Positions 7,102 through 11,721 of a DNA stretch of 11,721 nucleotides are shown piece by piece; the stretch's first letter is position 1; the number at the start of each line of letters is the position of its first letter. This stretch comes from Pseudomonadota bacterium (GTDB taxonomy: Bacteria > Myxococcota_A > Polyangia > Polyangiales > Polyangiaceae). The DNA lies in the NCBI GenBank assembly GCA_023460875.1, contig JAEWOQ010000500.1, forward strand, positions 1 to 11,721, in the 5' to 3' direction. The notes under the pieces were generated by a model, which saw only the letters and a list, made by a program, of their open reading frames with translations, was not told the origin of the DNA and made no database searches. The translations under genes and the position numbers were made by a program.

Positions 7102-8553
7102 TCAGTAGCCGAAGTCCGGCACCGCTGGCTTCGGTGCAGGGGACGCCGGGGCGCTGGGCCTGGGCCGCGCGGGCGCCGGGCGGGACGGTCTGGCGGCAGC
7201 CTGAGTGGCCGTGGAGGGCTGCGTCGTAGCCGCGGAGTCGGCCGCTGGTCGGGCGTCCTTCTTCGGCTCCTCCGCGGGCTCGGTGGGGCCCTGCGCAGCG
7301 GCGGGTGGCTCCTTCTCGGTGGCGGGCTCCGCGGTCTTCGCGGCGGTCTTCGCCGCGGTCTCCTTGGCCGCGGCGGGCTCGGCGGGAGGCTCTGCTGCCG
7401 GCAACTCCTCTGCTTCTGGCCCCCCCTCCGCCGTCAGGCTGGCCGCCACGGGCGAGTCGTCGGCCCCGTCCTCCCCGCCGCTCGCGCTCCACCACGCCAG
7501 GCCGCCCCCTGCGAGGAGGAGCATGGCTCCGGCGGCCATCAGAACGGGGAACAGCGGCGCCTTCTTCGGCGCGCCCGTGACCGTCTGGGACGCGGCCCAG
7601 TCGAGGTTGGTCGGAGAAGTAGCCTTCTGCGCGGCCTCCACGTTCGTCGCCGCGAGGAGCTCCGCGGGCGCCGGCGTGCCATCGGGCACGGTCCGCCCCC
7701 GCGGACGCCAGCTGTCGAGCGCCGCGATGAACTGCTCAGCGCTCTCGAAGCGCTCGGGGAGAGCGCGCTTCATGGCTCGCTCGACGATGGCGACGAAGGC
7801 TGGATCGATCCCGGGGACGAGCGCCCGCAGGTCGGGGGTCTCGCCGAGCACGATCTTGAACATGAGATCGTTGAACGACGCCCCGTCGAAGGGCACTTGC
7901 CCCGTCACGGCCTCGAAGGCGATGACCCCCATCGAGTACAGATCCGACTGGGCGGTGACCCCGCCGGCGCCCTTCGCCTGCTCGGGCGACATGTAATAGG
8001 GCGTCCCCATCACCGTCCCCGTGCGAGTCATGCTCATGTCGCTGCCGAGCGCGTTGAACTTCGAGATCCCGAAATCGATGATCTTCACGAAGTCCGGGCG
8101 CCCCGCCTTCTCCTTGAGCACGAAGATGTTGTCGGGCTTCAGATCCCGATGGACGATCCCCGCCCGGTGCGCGGCATCCAGCCCCACGAGCGCCTGGCGC
8201 AGCAACGGCCCCGCCTCCTCGGGCGTGAGCCGCCCCCGCCGTCGGATCCGATCGGCCAGGGACTCGCCGTCCAGGTACTCCATCACCATGTAGCGGTCGC
8301 CGCTGGGCAGGGTGCCCAGATCGAGGACCTCCAGGATGTGGTCGTTCCCGATGCAGCCCGCCGCCTGCGCCTCCCGCTCGAAGCGCTCCAGCACTCCGCC
8401 CGCCTCGCGCGCCGCCGCCAGGAGGACCTTGATGGCCACCCGACGCCGGATGAGCACGTTCGTGCCCTCGTAGACCGCGCCCATGCCGCCCTCACCGATG
8501 AGGCGCGTGATGGAGTATTTCCCGTCGATGACGAGACCGGGGGTGATTGTCAT
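7102..8553 (-). CDS. Membrane Ser/Thr protein kinase (Hanks/PknB-type)
   Basis: A 483-residue signalling kinase that phosphorylates Ser/Thr on unknown targets; all core motifs are intact. The Gly-rich loop GEGGMGAVYEG is at 20-30, ATP-binding Lys42 in VAIKVL, alpha-C Glu61, catalytic HRDLKPDN at 135-142 (Asp137), DFG at 160-162, and the activation segment GTPYYMSPEQ at 183-192. A single hydrophobic helix (about 334-355) separates the cytoplasmic kinase from a tail of about 128 residues. The tail is dominated by Ala, Pro, Glu and Lys, with AAKT repeats, and ends PDFGY. It has no PASTA or other sensor domain that I can recognise. The ATG at 8553 matches the usual short lead before the kinase fold; longer upstream reading runs through the tandem repeat and is unlikely to be coding. 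No clear Shine-Dalgarno is visible. It converges with the TPR protein gene and is divergent from the DUF488 gene. Confidence 0.95.
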   Translation of the reverse strand: MTITPGLVIDGKYSITRLIGEGGMGAVYEGTNVLIRRRVAIKVLLAAAREAGGVLERFEREAQAAGCIGNDHILEVLDLGTLPSGDRYMVMEYLDGESLADRIRRRGRLTPEEAGPLLRQALVGLDAAHRAGIVHRDLKPDNIFVLKEKAGRPDFVKIIDFGISKFNALGSDMSMTRTGTVMGTPYYMSPEQAKGAGGVTAQSDLYSMGVIAFEAVTGQVPFDGASFNDLMFKIVLGETPDLRALVPGIDPAFVAIVERAMKRALPERFESAEQFIAALDSWRPRGRTVPDGTPAPAELLAATNVEAAQKATSPTNLDWAASQTVTGAPKKAPLFPVLMAAGAMLLLAGGGLAWWSASGGEDGADDSPVAASLTAEGGPEAEELPAAEPPAEPAAAKETAAKTAAKTAEPATEKEPPAAAQGPTEPAEEPKKDARPAADSAATTQPSTATQAAARPSRPAPARPRPSAPASPAPKPAVPDFGY

Positions 8554-8720
8554 GGGCGTTGCACCATATCGAGTGGGGAGGCCGCCGACTCGGATGGGCC
8601 GGCGTGGGCCCAGGGATCCTTGCCAGTATGCCTGAGTCCGCGTCCGGCCGCGACGAAGCCCCTCGTCCCACCCACAACCACCGTCGTAAACCCCGGAAAT
8701 CCCGTCGCCGAGCCCGCTCC

Positions 8721-8795
8721 TGCCGCGCCGTACCGCCGCGCCATACCGCCGCGCCATACCGCCGCGCCATACCGCCCCGCCGTACCGCCGCGCCG
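8721..8795. repeat. 13-bp tandem repeat, about 5.8 copies, in a divergent gap
   Basis: The unit CGCCGCGCCATAC recurs head to tail. Copies are at 8721-8733 (variant), 8734-8746, 8747-8759, 8760-8772 (three identical), 8773-8785 (two substitutions) and a partial copy at 8786-8795. The unit is not a multiple of three, so each copy shifts the frame, which argues against coding. It sits in the 296-bp gap (8554-8849) between the divergent kinase and DUF488 genes, about 168 bp upstream of the kinase start. Apart from this array I see no convincing promoter in the gap. Confidence 0.92.
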
Positions 8796-8849
8796 GGCCC
8801 CTGTGAGCGGGCGCCGCCACTCGTGCATCCTGAAGCGTTCTCGGACATC

Positions 8850-9245
8850 ATGAGCCCCATGTTGCGCACCAAGAGCATGCGCTCGCCGGTGGAGGCAACG
8901 GACGGGCTGCGCGTGCTGGTGGCGCGCTTCCGTGGCCACGGCGTACCCCGAGGCGCCTACGACGTCTGGATGCCCAACTTGGCGCCCTCCGAGCGGCTAC
9001 TCAAAGCGTTCTTGGCGGGCACCATCGGGTGGCCCGCCTTCCGCACCTCCTACCGCGCCCAGATGGCCGAGCCCGCGCCCGTCGACGCCGAGAACGCCAC
9101 CATCAAGAACCACGGACAGCGGCACACTCTACGGCTCCTGCGCCACCTGGCAGAGCGCGAAGACATCACCCTCCTGTGTCATTGCCCGGAGGACGAACCG
9201 CACTGTCACCGTCACGTGCTCCGCGCGCTGGTCGAGAAAGCCTGA
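8850..9245 (+). CDS. DUF488-family protein with Cys/His cluster
   Basis: A small cytoplasmic protein of 131 residues; the family's biochemical role is not established. It follows the DUF488 pattern: an N-terminal LRTKSMRSPVEATDGLRVLV strand, then YDVWMPNLAPSERLL, a helical WPAFRTSYRAQM segment, and a final LLCHCPEDEPHCHRHVL. The last part holds C110, H111, C112, H118, C119, H120 and H122, a dense potential metal-binding or redox-active cluster. The CHR core is typical of the family, but the extra His and Cys are notable. ATG at 8850 is used; ATG at 8859 (MLRTKS...) is equally plausible, and neither has a good Shine-Dalgarno. The stop is 67 bp from the convergent vWA lipoprotein stop. Confidence 0.85.
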   Translation: MSPMLRTKSMRSPVEATDGLRVLVARFRGHGVPRGAYDVWMPNLAPSERLLKAFLAGTIGWPAFRTSYRAQMAEPAPVDAENATIKNHGQRHTLRLLRHLAEREDITLLCHCPEDEPHCHRHVLRALVEKA

Positions 9246-9290
9246 CCGCGCGCGCCGCGGGGCCTGCCGCGCATCGCACGCGCCGTCCCA

Positions 9291-9326
9291 CGTCTCAGCG
9301 CACCGCGGCGTCTCAGCGCACCGCGG
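9291..9326. repeat. 18-bp perfect tandem duplication over the vWA gene stop
   Basis: CGTCTCAGCGCACCGCGG occurs at 9291-9308 and again at 9309-9326 with no mismatch. The right-hand copy contains the TGA stop (9313-9315) and the last codons of the minus-strand vWA gene. The left-hand copy therefore repeats the same gene end just beyond the stop, six codons further on and in the same frame. Confidence 0.93.
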
Positions 9327-10134
9327 CGTGCAGGCTGTCGTCCACGTCCTCCCCCGAGGGAGGCGCCACGTAACCGGGACCATCGGTGTCGCCCTCCTCC
9401 CAGCGCGCCCCTGCATCGGGGACGAGCACCTCGCCGGTCCTCGGATCCTCGAACAGCTCCACCCCTGCGATGCGGTTGAGCAGCGCCGCCGCGACCGAGC
9501 TCCCCGGTAAGCCCATCACCCGGACCTCCACGCCCATCTCTCGCCACAGATCCGCCAGCGCCACCAGCTCTTCTGGATCCTCCCCACAGGTCGGCTCCCC
9601 GTCGGTGATGACCACCACCCGGAAACGCTGCTCGAGCAAGCCAAGCTCCTCCGCCTGCAGGATCGCCGCGTGCGCTTGCCGAAACGCCTCGCCGAGGGGT
9701 GTGGCTCCTTCGGGGAAGGAGACCGCGCTGTCTGCCCACGCCTCCTGGAAGGAGCCGCCTCGCTGAAAGTCGAGCTGCGCCGGATCGTGCAGTGGGACGA
9801 CGTCACAGCCGCTCTCCATCGGAAACAGGAGGGCGCCGATGGTCAGCTCGTCCTCGACGCCAACGATCGCTTGGTCGATGGCGTTGCGCGCTATCTGCCA
9901 CTTCGGCGTCCCCTCCCAATAGCTCAACATGCTCCCGGACCGATCCACGACCATCAACACCGTGAGATCTCCGGTCCCCAGGCGGCTCTTGTCCCGCTCC
10001 ACGCCGGTCGCTCCCGTGGGTCGCGCCTCCTCTGAGCCGTCGTGGGGGATCTCCAGGGTGCAAGCGCTGAGGGACAGGGAGAACGCGGTGAGCGCGCTCG
10101 CCACGTTGCGGAGCGTAAAGGTGGTGTGCGTCAT
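9313..10134 (-). CDS. von Willebrand factor A domain lipoprotein
   Basis: A 273-residue envelope lipoprotein with one vWA domain, probably mediating metal-dependent protein-protein contacts. The signal peptide ends in a good lipobox, LSAC, with Cys25 lipidated. The vWA fold starts near residue 56. Its MIDAS metal site looks complete: DRSGS at 64-68, Thr145 in GATPLG, and Asp178 in VVVITDGEPTCGE. Cys110 and Cys183 could form a disulfide. The C-terminal 50 residues are acidic and have no clear domain. ATG at 10134 is used; a TTG three codons upstream is possible but less likely. There is no Shine-Dalgarno; the start is preceded by a small inverted repeat, GGGT-TGAT-ACCC (10146-10135 read on the minus strand), and by a sigma-54-like motif. 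It is the middle of three minus-strand genes but is separated from the TRL gene by 326 bp and that gene's terminator. Confidence 0.9.
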   Translation of the reverse strand: MTHTTFTLRNVASALTAFSLSLSACTLEIPHDGSEEARPTGATGVERDKSRLGTGDLTVLMVVDRSGSMLSYWEGTPKWQIARNAIDQAIVGVEDELTIGALLFPMESGCDVVPLHDPAQLDFQRGGSFQEAWADSAVSFPEGATPLGEAFRQAHAAILQAEELGLLEQRFRVVVITDGEPTCGEDPEELVALADLWREMGVEVRVMGLPGSSVAAALLNRIAGVELFEDPRTGEVLVPDAGARWEEGDTDGPGYVAPPSGEDVDDSLHAAVR

Positions 10135-10148
10135 GGGTATCAACCCTG

Positions 10149-10164
10149 TGCAACAGCCGTGCCC
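10149..10164 (-). promoter_or_regulatory. Sigma-54-like -24/-12 promoter motif before the vWA gene
   Basis: On the minus strand the sequence reads GGGCACG-GCTG-TTGCA. This matches the sigma-54 consensus TGGCACG-N4-TTGCW at every defined base except the first, and GG and GC are the required 10 bases apart. Counting from the -12 C, transcription would start near 10138, only about four bases before the ATG at 10134. The message would be essentially leaderless, which fits the lack of a Shine-Dalgarno but is unusual for sigma-54. No activator binding sites were identified. Confidence 0.5.
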
Positions 10165-10398
10165 GGCCTCATCCCCTTCCCCCGATGCGACAGACGCGGT
10201 CCGCCCGCTCTATCGCACGCCGTTCCCACGCCGCCCCCCGCAGCCCCTGGTCACAGAAAGAGCCACTCCGGTGAGTCGAGGCTCCAATGGATCCGCGCTC
10301 GAGCCGCCACAGCGCTCGAGGCGTGGCAGCGCGACCGTCGCCGGAGCCGGCCCTCGCGGTCCGGCGGACGGCAGACGGCGGCCCGATGGCCGGTCCCC

Positions 10399-10439
10399 AA
10401 TAAGAAAGCGGCGCTCGAGCTCTCGCCCGGGCGCCGCTT
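10399..10439 (-). terminator. Rho-independent terminator of the TRL lipoprotein gene
   Basis: Read on the minus strand, AAGCGGCGC and GCGCCGCTT form a perfect 9-bp stem around a 16-nt loop and are followed by TCTTATT. The stem begins 21 nt after the TAA stop of the TRL gene. The T-run is broken by one C and one A, so termination may be partial. Confidence 0.75.
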
Positions 10440-10460
10440 CACGAACTGACGGAGAGAGTC

Positions 10461-10775
10461 TTACTCGCCCGTCACGACGGTGCAGTTCGTCGCGTAGATG
10501 CCGAGGACGCTGAAGTTCTCGCTGTCCACGGCCGCCACCTTCGTGATGCCGCCGGCCTTGGCCGCCGACGCGATCGAGGCGTCGCCCAGACCCACGACGC
10601 CCAGGATCGAGCTCGCGCAGGACTTGCCCGACTTGCCGCTGAGCGCGTTGGACGTCGCAGCGGTGGCGCCGTTGGCGCCCGTGTAGATGGTGCCGGTCAC
10701 GGGGGAGTTGGCAGACATGGCGCAACCGCCGGTGAGGGTTGCGAGCAGCAGTGCAGCACTGAGATGTCGAATCAT
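10461..10775 (-). CDS. Small TRL-family lipoprotein
   Basis: A 104-residue lipoprotein of the TRL-like (tRNA-associated locus) family, whose function is unknown. A signal peptide ends LTGGC with Cys18 as the likely lipid site. The mature part shows the family's typical order: GTIYTGANGATAATSN, then GKSCASSILGVVGLGDASIASAAKAGG, in which CASSILG and GDASI are characteristic, then ITKVAAVDSENFSVLGIYATNCTVV near the C-terminus. Those segments are shown only in part here: key residues are Cys near 49 and near 98. ATG at 10775 is certain because AAGGAGGA lies five bases upstream, the only textbook Shine-Dalgarno in this window. The gene has its own terminator and a structured leader, so it is probably a single-gene transcript. 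Despite the family name no tRNA gene was found here. Confidence 0.92.
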   Translation of the reverse strand: MIRHLSAALLLATLTGGCAMSANSPVTGTIYTGANGATAATSNALSGKSGKSCASSILGVVGLGDASIASAAKAGGITKVAAVDSENFSVLGIYATNCTVVTGE

Positions 10776-10778
10776 GTT

Positions 10779-10820
10779 CTTCCTCCTTGAACCGGAGGCA
10801 AGGGGGTAGGGGCCTCCGGT
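10779..10820 (-). promoter_or_regulatory. TRL leader with two competing hairpins at the ribosome-binding site
   Basis: On the minus strand a perfect 9-bp hairpin, ACCGGAGGC and GCCTCCGGT with a 12-nt pyrimidine-rich loop, spans 10820-10791. It ends three bases before the Shine-Dalgarno AAGGAGGA (10788-10781). The 3' arm of this hairpin can instead pair forward: CTTgCCTCC (10802-10794) with GGAGGAAG (10786-10779), eight pairs with one bulged G and a 7-nt loop. That would bury the Shine-Dalgarno. The two folds share the same CCTCC and exclude each other. The upstream one is likely stronger and forms first, leaving translation on by default. Regulation is inferred, not shown. Confidence 0.5.
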
Positions 10821-10866
10821 GTTCCACTCACGCTCGACTCGCGTCAGGTCATGAGTCGCGGGCAGG

Positions 10867-10887
10867 TTATCGACGAGCGGTCGATAA
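10867..10887. promoter_or_regulatory. Palindromic operator candidate upstream of the TRL gene
   Basis: TTATCGAC and GTCGATAA are perfect 8-bp inverted arms separated by the five bases GAGCG, a size typical for a dimeric repressor site. It is centred about 100 bp upstream of the TRL start codon and is more AT-rich than its surroundings. A TAACCT at 10869-10864 on the minus strand could act as a -10 element with the palindrome as spacer, but the -35 match is poor. Two CTCACGCTC direct repeats (10827-10835 and 10900-10908) flank it. Confidence 0.45.
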
Positions 10888-10976
10888 AGAAAGAGCTTTC
10901 TCACGCTCCACGAACAGTCTCGCCCCGATTGCACCAAACCGCCGCGAGAGAGCGCGCTCGCGAGGCCGCGTCCTCT

Positions 10977-11036
10977 ATAAGTTGAGCCAGGATAAGTTGA
11001 GCCAGGATGGGCCGAGATGAGCCGGGATGGGCCGGG
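10977..11036. repeat. Composite tandem repeat: 15-mer x2 followed by 10-mer x3
   Basis: ATAAGTTGAGCCAGG occurs twice without mismatch (10977-10991 and 10992-11006). It is followed directly by three related 10-mers, ATGGGCCGAG, ATGAGCCGGG and ATGGGCCGGG (11007-11036). The 15-mer and the 10-mers share a TGAGCC(A/G)GG core, so the block looks like one decaying array. It lies upstream of the TRL leader and downstream of the partial gene on the right. Confidence 0.88.
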
Positions 11037-11088
11037 AACCGACGGCGTGAGGTCCGCCAGCGCCGACGATCGTGGCGGATCGTGAGGT

Positions 11089-11106
11089 CCATGATTTCGA
11101 TCATGG
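11089..11106. repeat. Perfect hairpin with a TTCG loop, near clustered GATC sites
   Basis: CCATGAT and ATCATGG are perfect 7-bp arms around TTCG (CGAA on the minus strand). Directly to the left, GATCGTG is repeated at 11068-11074 and 11078-11084, and four GATC sites fall within 46 bp. The hairpin lies about 40 bp beyond the stop of the minus-strand partial gene but has no T-run, so a protein-binding site or processed 3' end is as likely as a terminator. Confidence 0.5.
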
Positions 11107-11146
11107 GGAGATCGCCTCGCACGAATGACGCACGACTACGGGCGAA

Positions 11147-11721
11147 TCACAGATGTCCAACCTGTCCAACGACGATGGAAAGCCCGCCCACGTACTGCGT
11201 GGTGAAGGTCGGGCTCCCCTCGTCCACGGCGCTGCGAAGCTCCGTGCGCCCCTGAAGCACGCGAAAATCCGCGCAAATCGCCCACCCAGGAGGCGCCGGC
11301 GGGCGGCCGATGTCGCGCTGTCGCTCGGCCTTCGTCTTCATGCCCCCCCAGCGGTCCCGGGAGAGCCCGCAGAAGTGCGCTCTGCCGTGGAGGAGCGCGC
11401 CGAGGGCGTCATGGGCGTCGACCCAGCTTACATCCGCGTCCAAACGCGCACGTCCCCACCCAATCGAGAGGGAAGATCCATAGCTCATCCCACGTAGATC
11501 TCTTGTTTGTCCTTCGGGGTTGAATCGTCCCGCCAATGTCCAGCCCGCGTGCCCGAGGATCTCGAGCTGACGGTTGCCGCGGTTCCAGAAGTACCCGAGC
11601 TCTCCGCCGGGCAGCCGCGCCTCCGACGAGAACACCCCGCCCTCCCGCCGCAGCTCCCCTCGCAGCGCCACCCGCGCCACAGGACCCTGGGTCCCATCGA
11701 GGAGCCACATCCCCCCGAACC
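11147..11721 (-). CDS. Unrecognised protein, 5' end cut by the window; possible outer-membrane beta-barrel
   Basis: I do not recognise this gene. The 190 visible residues are the C-terminal part, because the frame stays open to the right edge (FGG precedes the first visible Met at 11710). The text alternates polar and hydrophobic residues with many Gly and aromatic residues, for example VARVALRGEL, GELGYFWNRG, LEILGHAGWTLAGRF and SLSIGWGRARLDADVSW. This suggests amphipathic beta-strands, as in an outer-membrane barrel. A more polar part with CGLSRDRWGGMK and two Cys (near the middle and in WAICADF) follows, and the protein ends IVVGQVGHL rather than in a terminal aromatic, which weakens the barrel idea. 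The coding call is supported by length and composition; function is open. Confidence 0.65.
   Translation of the reverse strand, partial: FGGMWLLDGTQGPVARVALRGELRREGGVFSSEARLPGGELGYFWNRGNRQLEILGHAGWTLAGRFNPEGQTRDLRGMSYGSSLSIGWGRARLDADVSWVDAHDALGALLHGRAHFCGLSRDRWGGMKTKAERQRDIGRPPAPPGWAICADFRVLQGRTELRSAVDEGSPTFTTQYVGGLSIVVGQVGHL

Larger units (their letters stand above)
10135..10460. other. Intergenic region between vWA and TRL genes
   Basis: No gene is supported in this 326-bp stretch. It holds the sigma-54-like motif near the vWA start and the TRL gene's terminator at its right end. The middle part (about 10170-10395) is GC-rich with several chance-level short inverted repeats and open frames that look like composition artefacts. 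No tRNA or small RNA gene is recognisable. Confidence 0.6.
10776..11146. other. Intergenic region upstream of the TRL gene
   Basis: No gene is supported in these 371 bp. From left to right it contains the TRL leader hairpins, a CTCACGCTC direct-repeat pair, the 21-bp palindrome, a GC-rich inverted repeat (CGCGAG and CTCGCG, 10943-10962), the composite tandem array and the TTCG hairpin. It is the richest non-coding region of the window. A 73-codon minus-strand frame across it is Arg-rich and has no recognisable features. Confidence 0.6.

Noticed and set aside
8721..8795. CRISPR array
   Set aside because: Units are 13 bp and directly adjacent, with no spacers and no cas genes.
8554..8820. Upstream extension of the kinase through the 13-bp repeat
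   Set aside because: The added residues are repeat-encoded Arg/Gly/Ala text, the unit shifts frame each copy, and kinases of this type start close to the ATG used.
10901..11122. 73-codon minus-strand frame upstream of the TRL gene
   Set aside because: It crosses the tandem array and hairpin, is Arg-rich, and has no ribosome-binding site.
10461..11146. A tRNA gene or integration site near the TRL gene, suggested by the family name
   Set aside because: No cloverleaf, no CCA end or T-loop consensus, and no integrase gene were found around it.

Overview
The window looks like a piece of a very GC-rich chromosome from a predatory or soil deltaproteobacterium, most likely a myxobacterium (Polyangiales-like). 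The reasons are an Hanks-type Ser/Thr kinase with a single membrane helix and a long Ala/Pro/Glu tail, a TPR/PEGA-like membrane protein, several Cys-rich lipoproteins with Gly/Ser linkers (one with the CGGCGNVC motif), a von Willebrand A lipoprotein, and GTG starts. The taxonomic call is inference from gene content and composition. No rRNA, tRNA, CRISPR array, IS element or phage gene was seen.

Layout, left to right. A Cys-rich lipoprotein (3-1223, +) converges across a 16-bp tandem repeat on a large FAD-dependent oxidoreductase/GcvT-domain protein (1371-3821, -) of the sarcosine/dimethylglycine dehydrogenase superfamily. Directly upstream of it on the same strand is a modular lipoprotein with EGF-like Cys repeats and three jelly-roll-like modules (3956-5836, -). 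A 155-bp divergent gap follows, then a TPR-type envelope protein (5992-7074, +). This converges, with only 27 bp between, on a membrane Ser/Thr kinase (7102-8553, -). A 296-bp divergent gap carries a 13-bp tandem repeat. After it come a DUF488-type protein (8850-9245, +), a vWA lipoprotein (9313-10134, -) with a good sigma-54-like promoter motif very close to its start codon, and a small TRL-family lipoprotein (10461-10775, -) that has a strong Shine-Dalgarno and an intrinsic terminator. The 3' part of an unrecognised, possibly beta-barrel, gene (11147-11721, -) runs off the right edge.

The genes do not form an evident pathway or defence system. The common theme is the cell envelope: four likely lipoproteins, a periplasmic/membrane TPR protein, a membrane kinase and a possible outer-membrane protein. 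The most unusual signals are non-coding. The TRL leader can form two mutually exclusive hairpins, one of which would hide the ribosome-binding site. A perfect two-arm palindrome lies upstream of that leader. Four different short tandem repeats (13-18 bp units) occupy four separate intergenic gaps. I did not find convincing evidence of a new multi-gene system.
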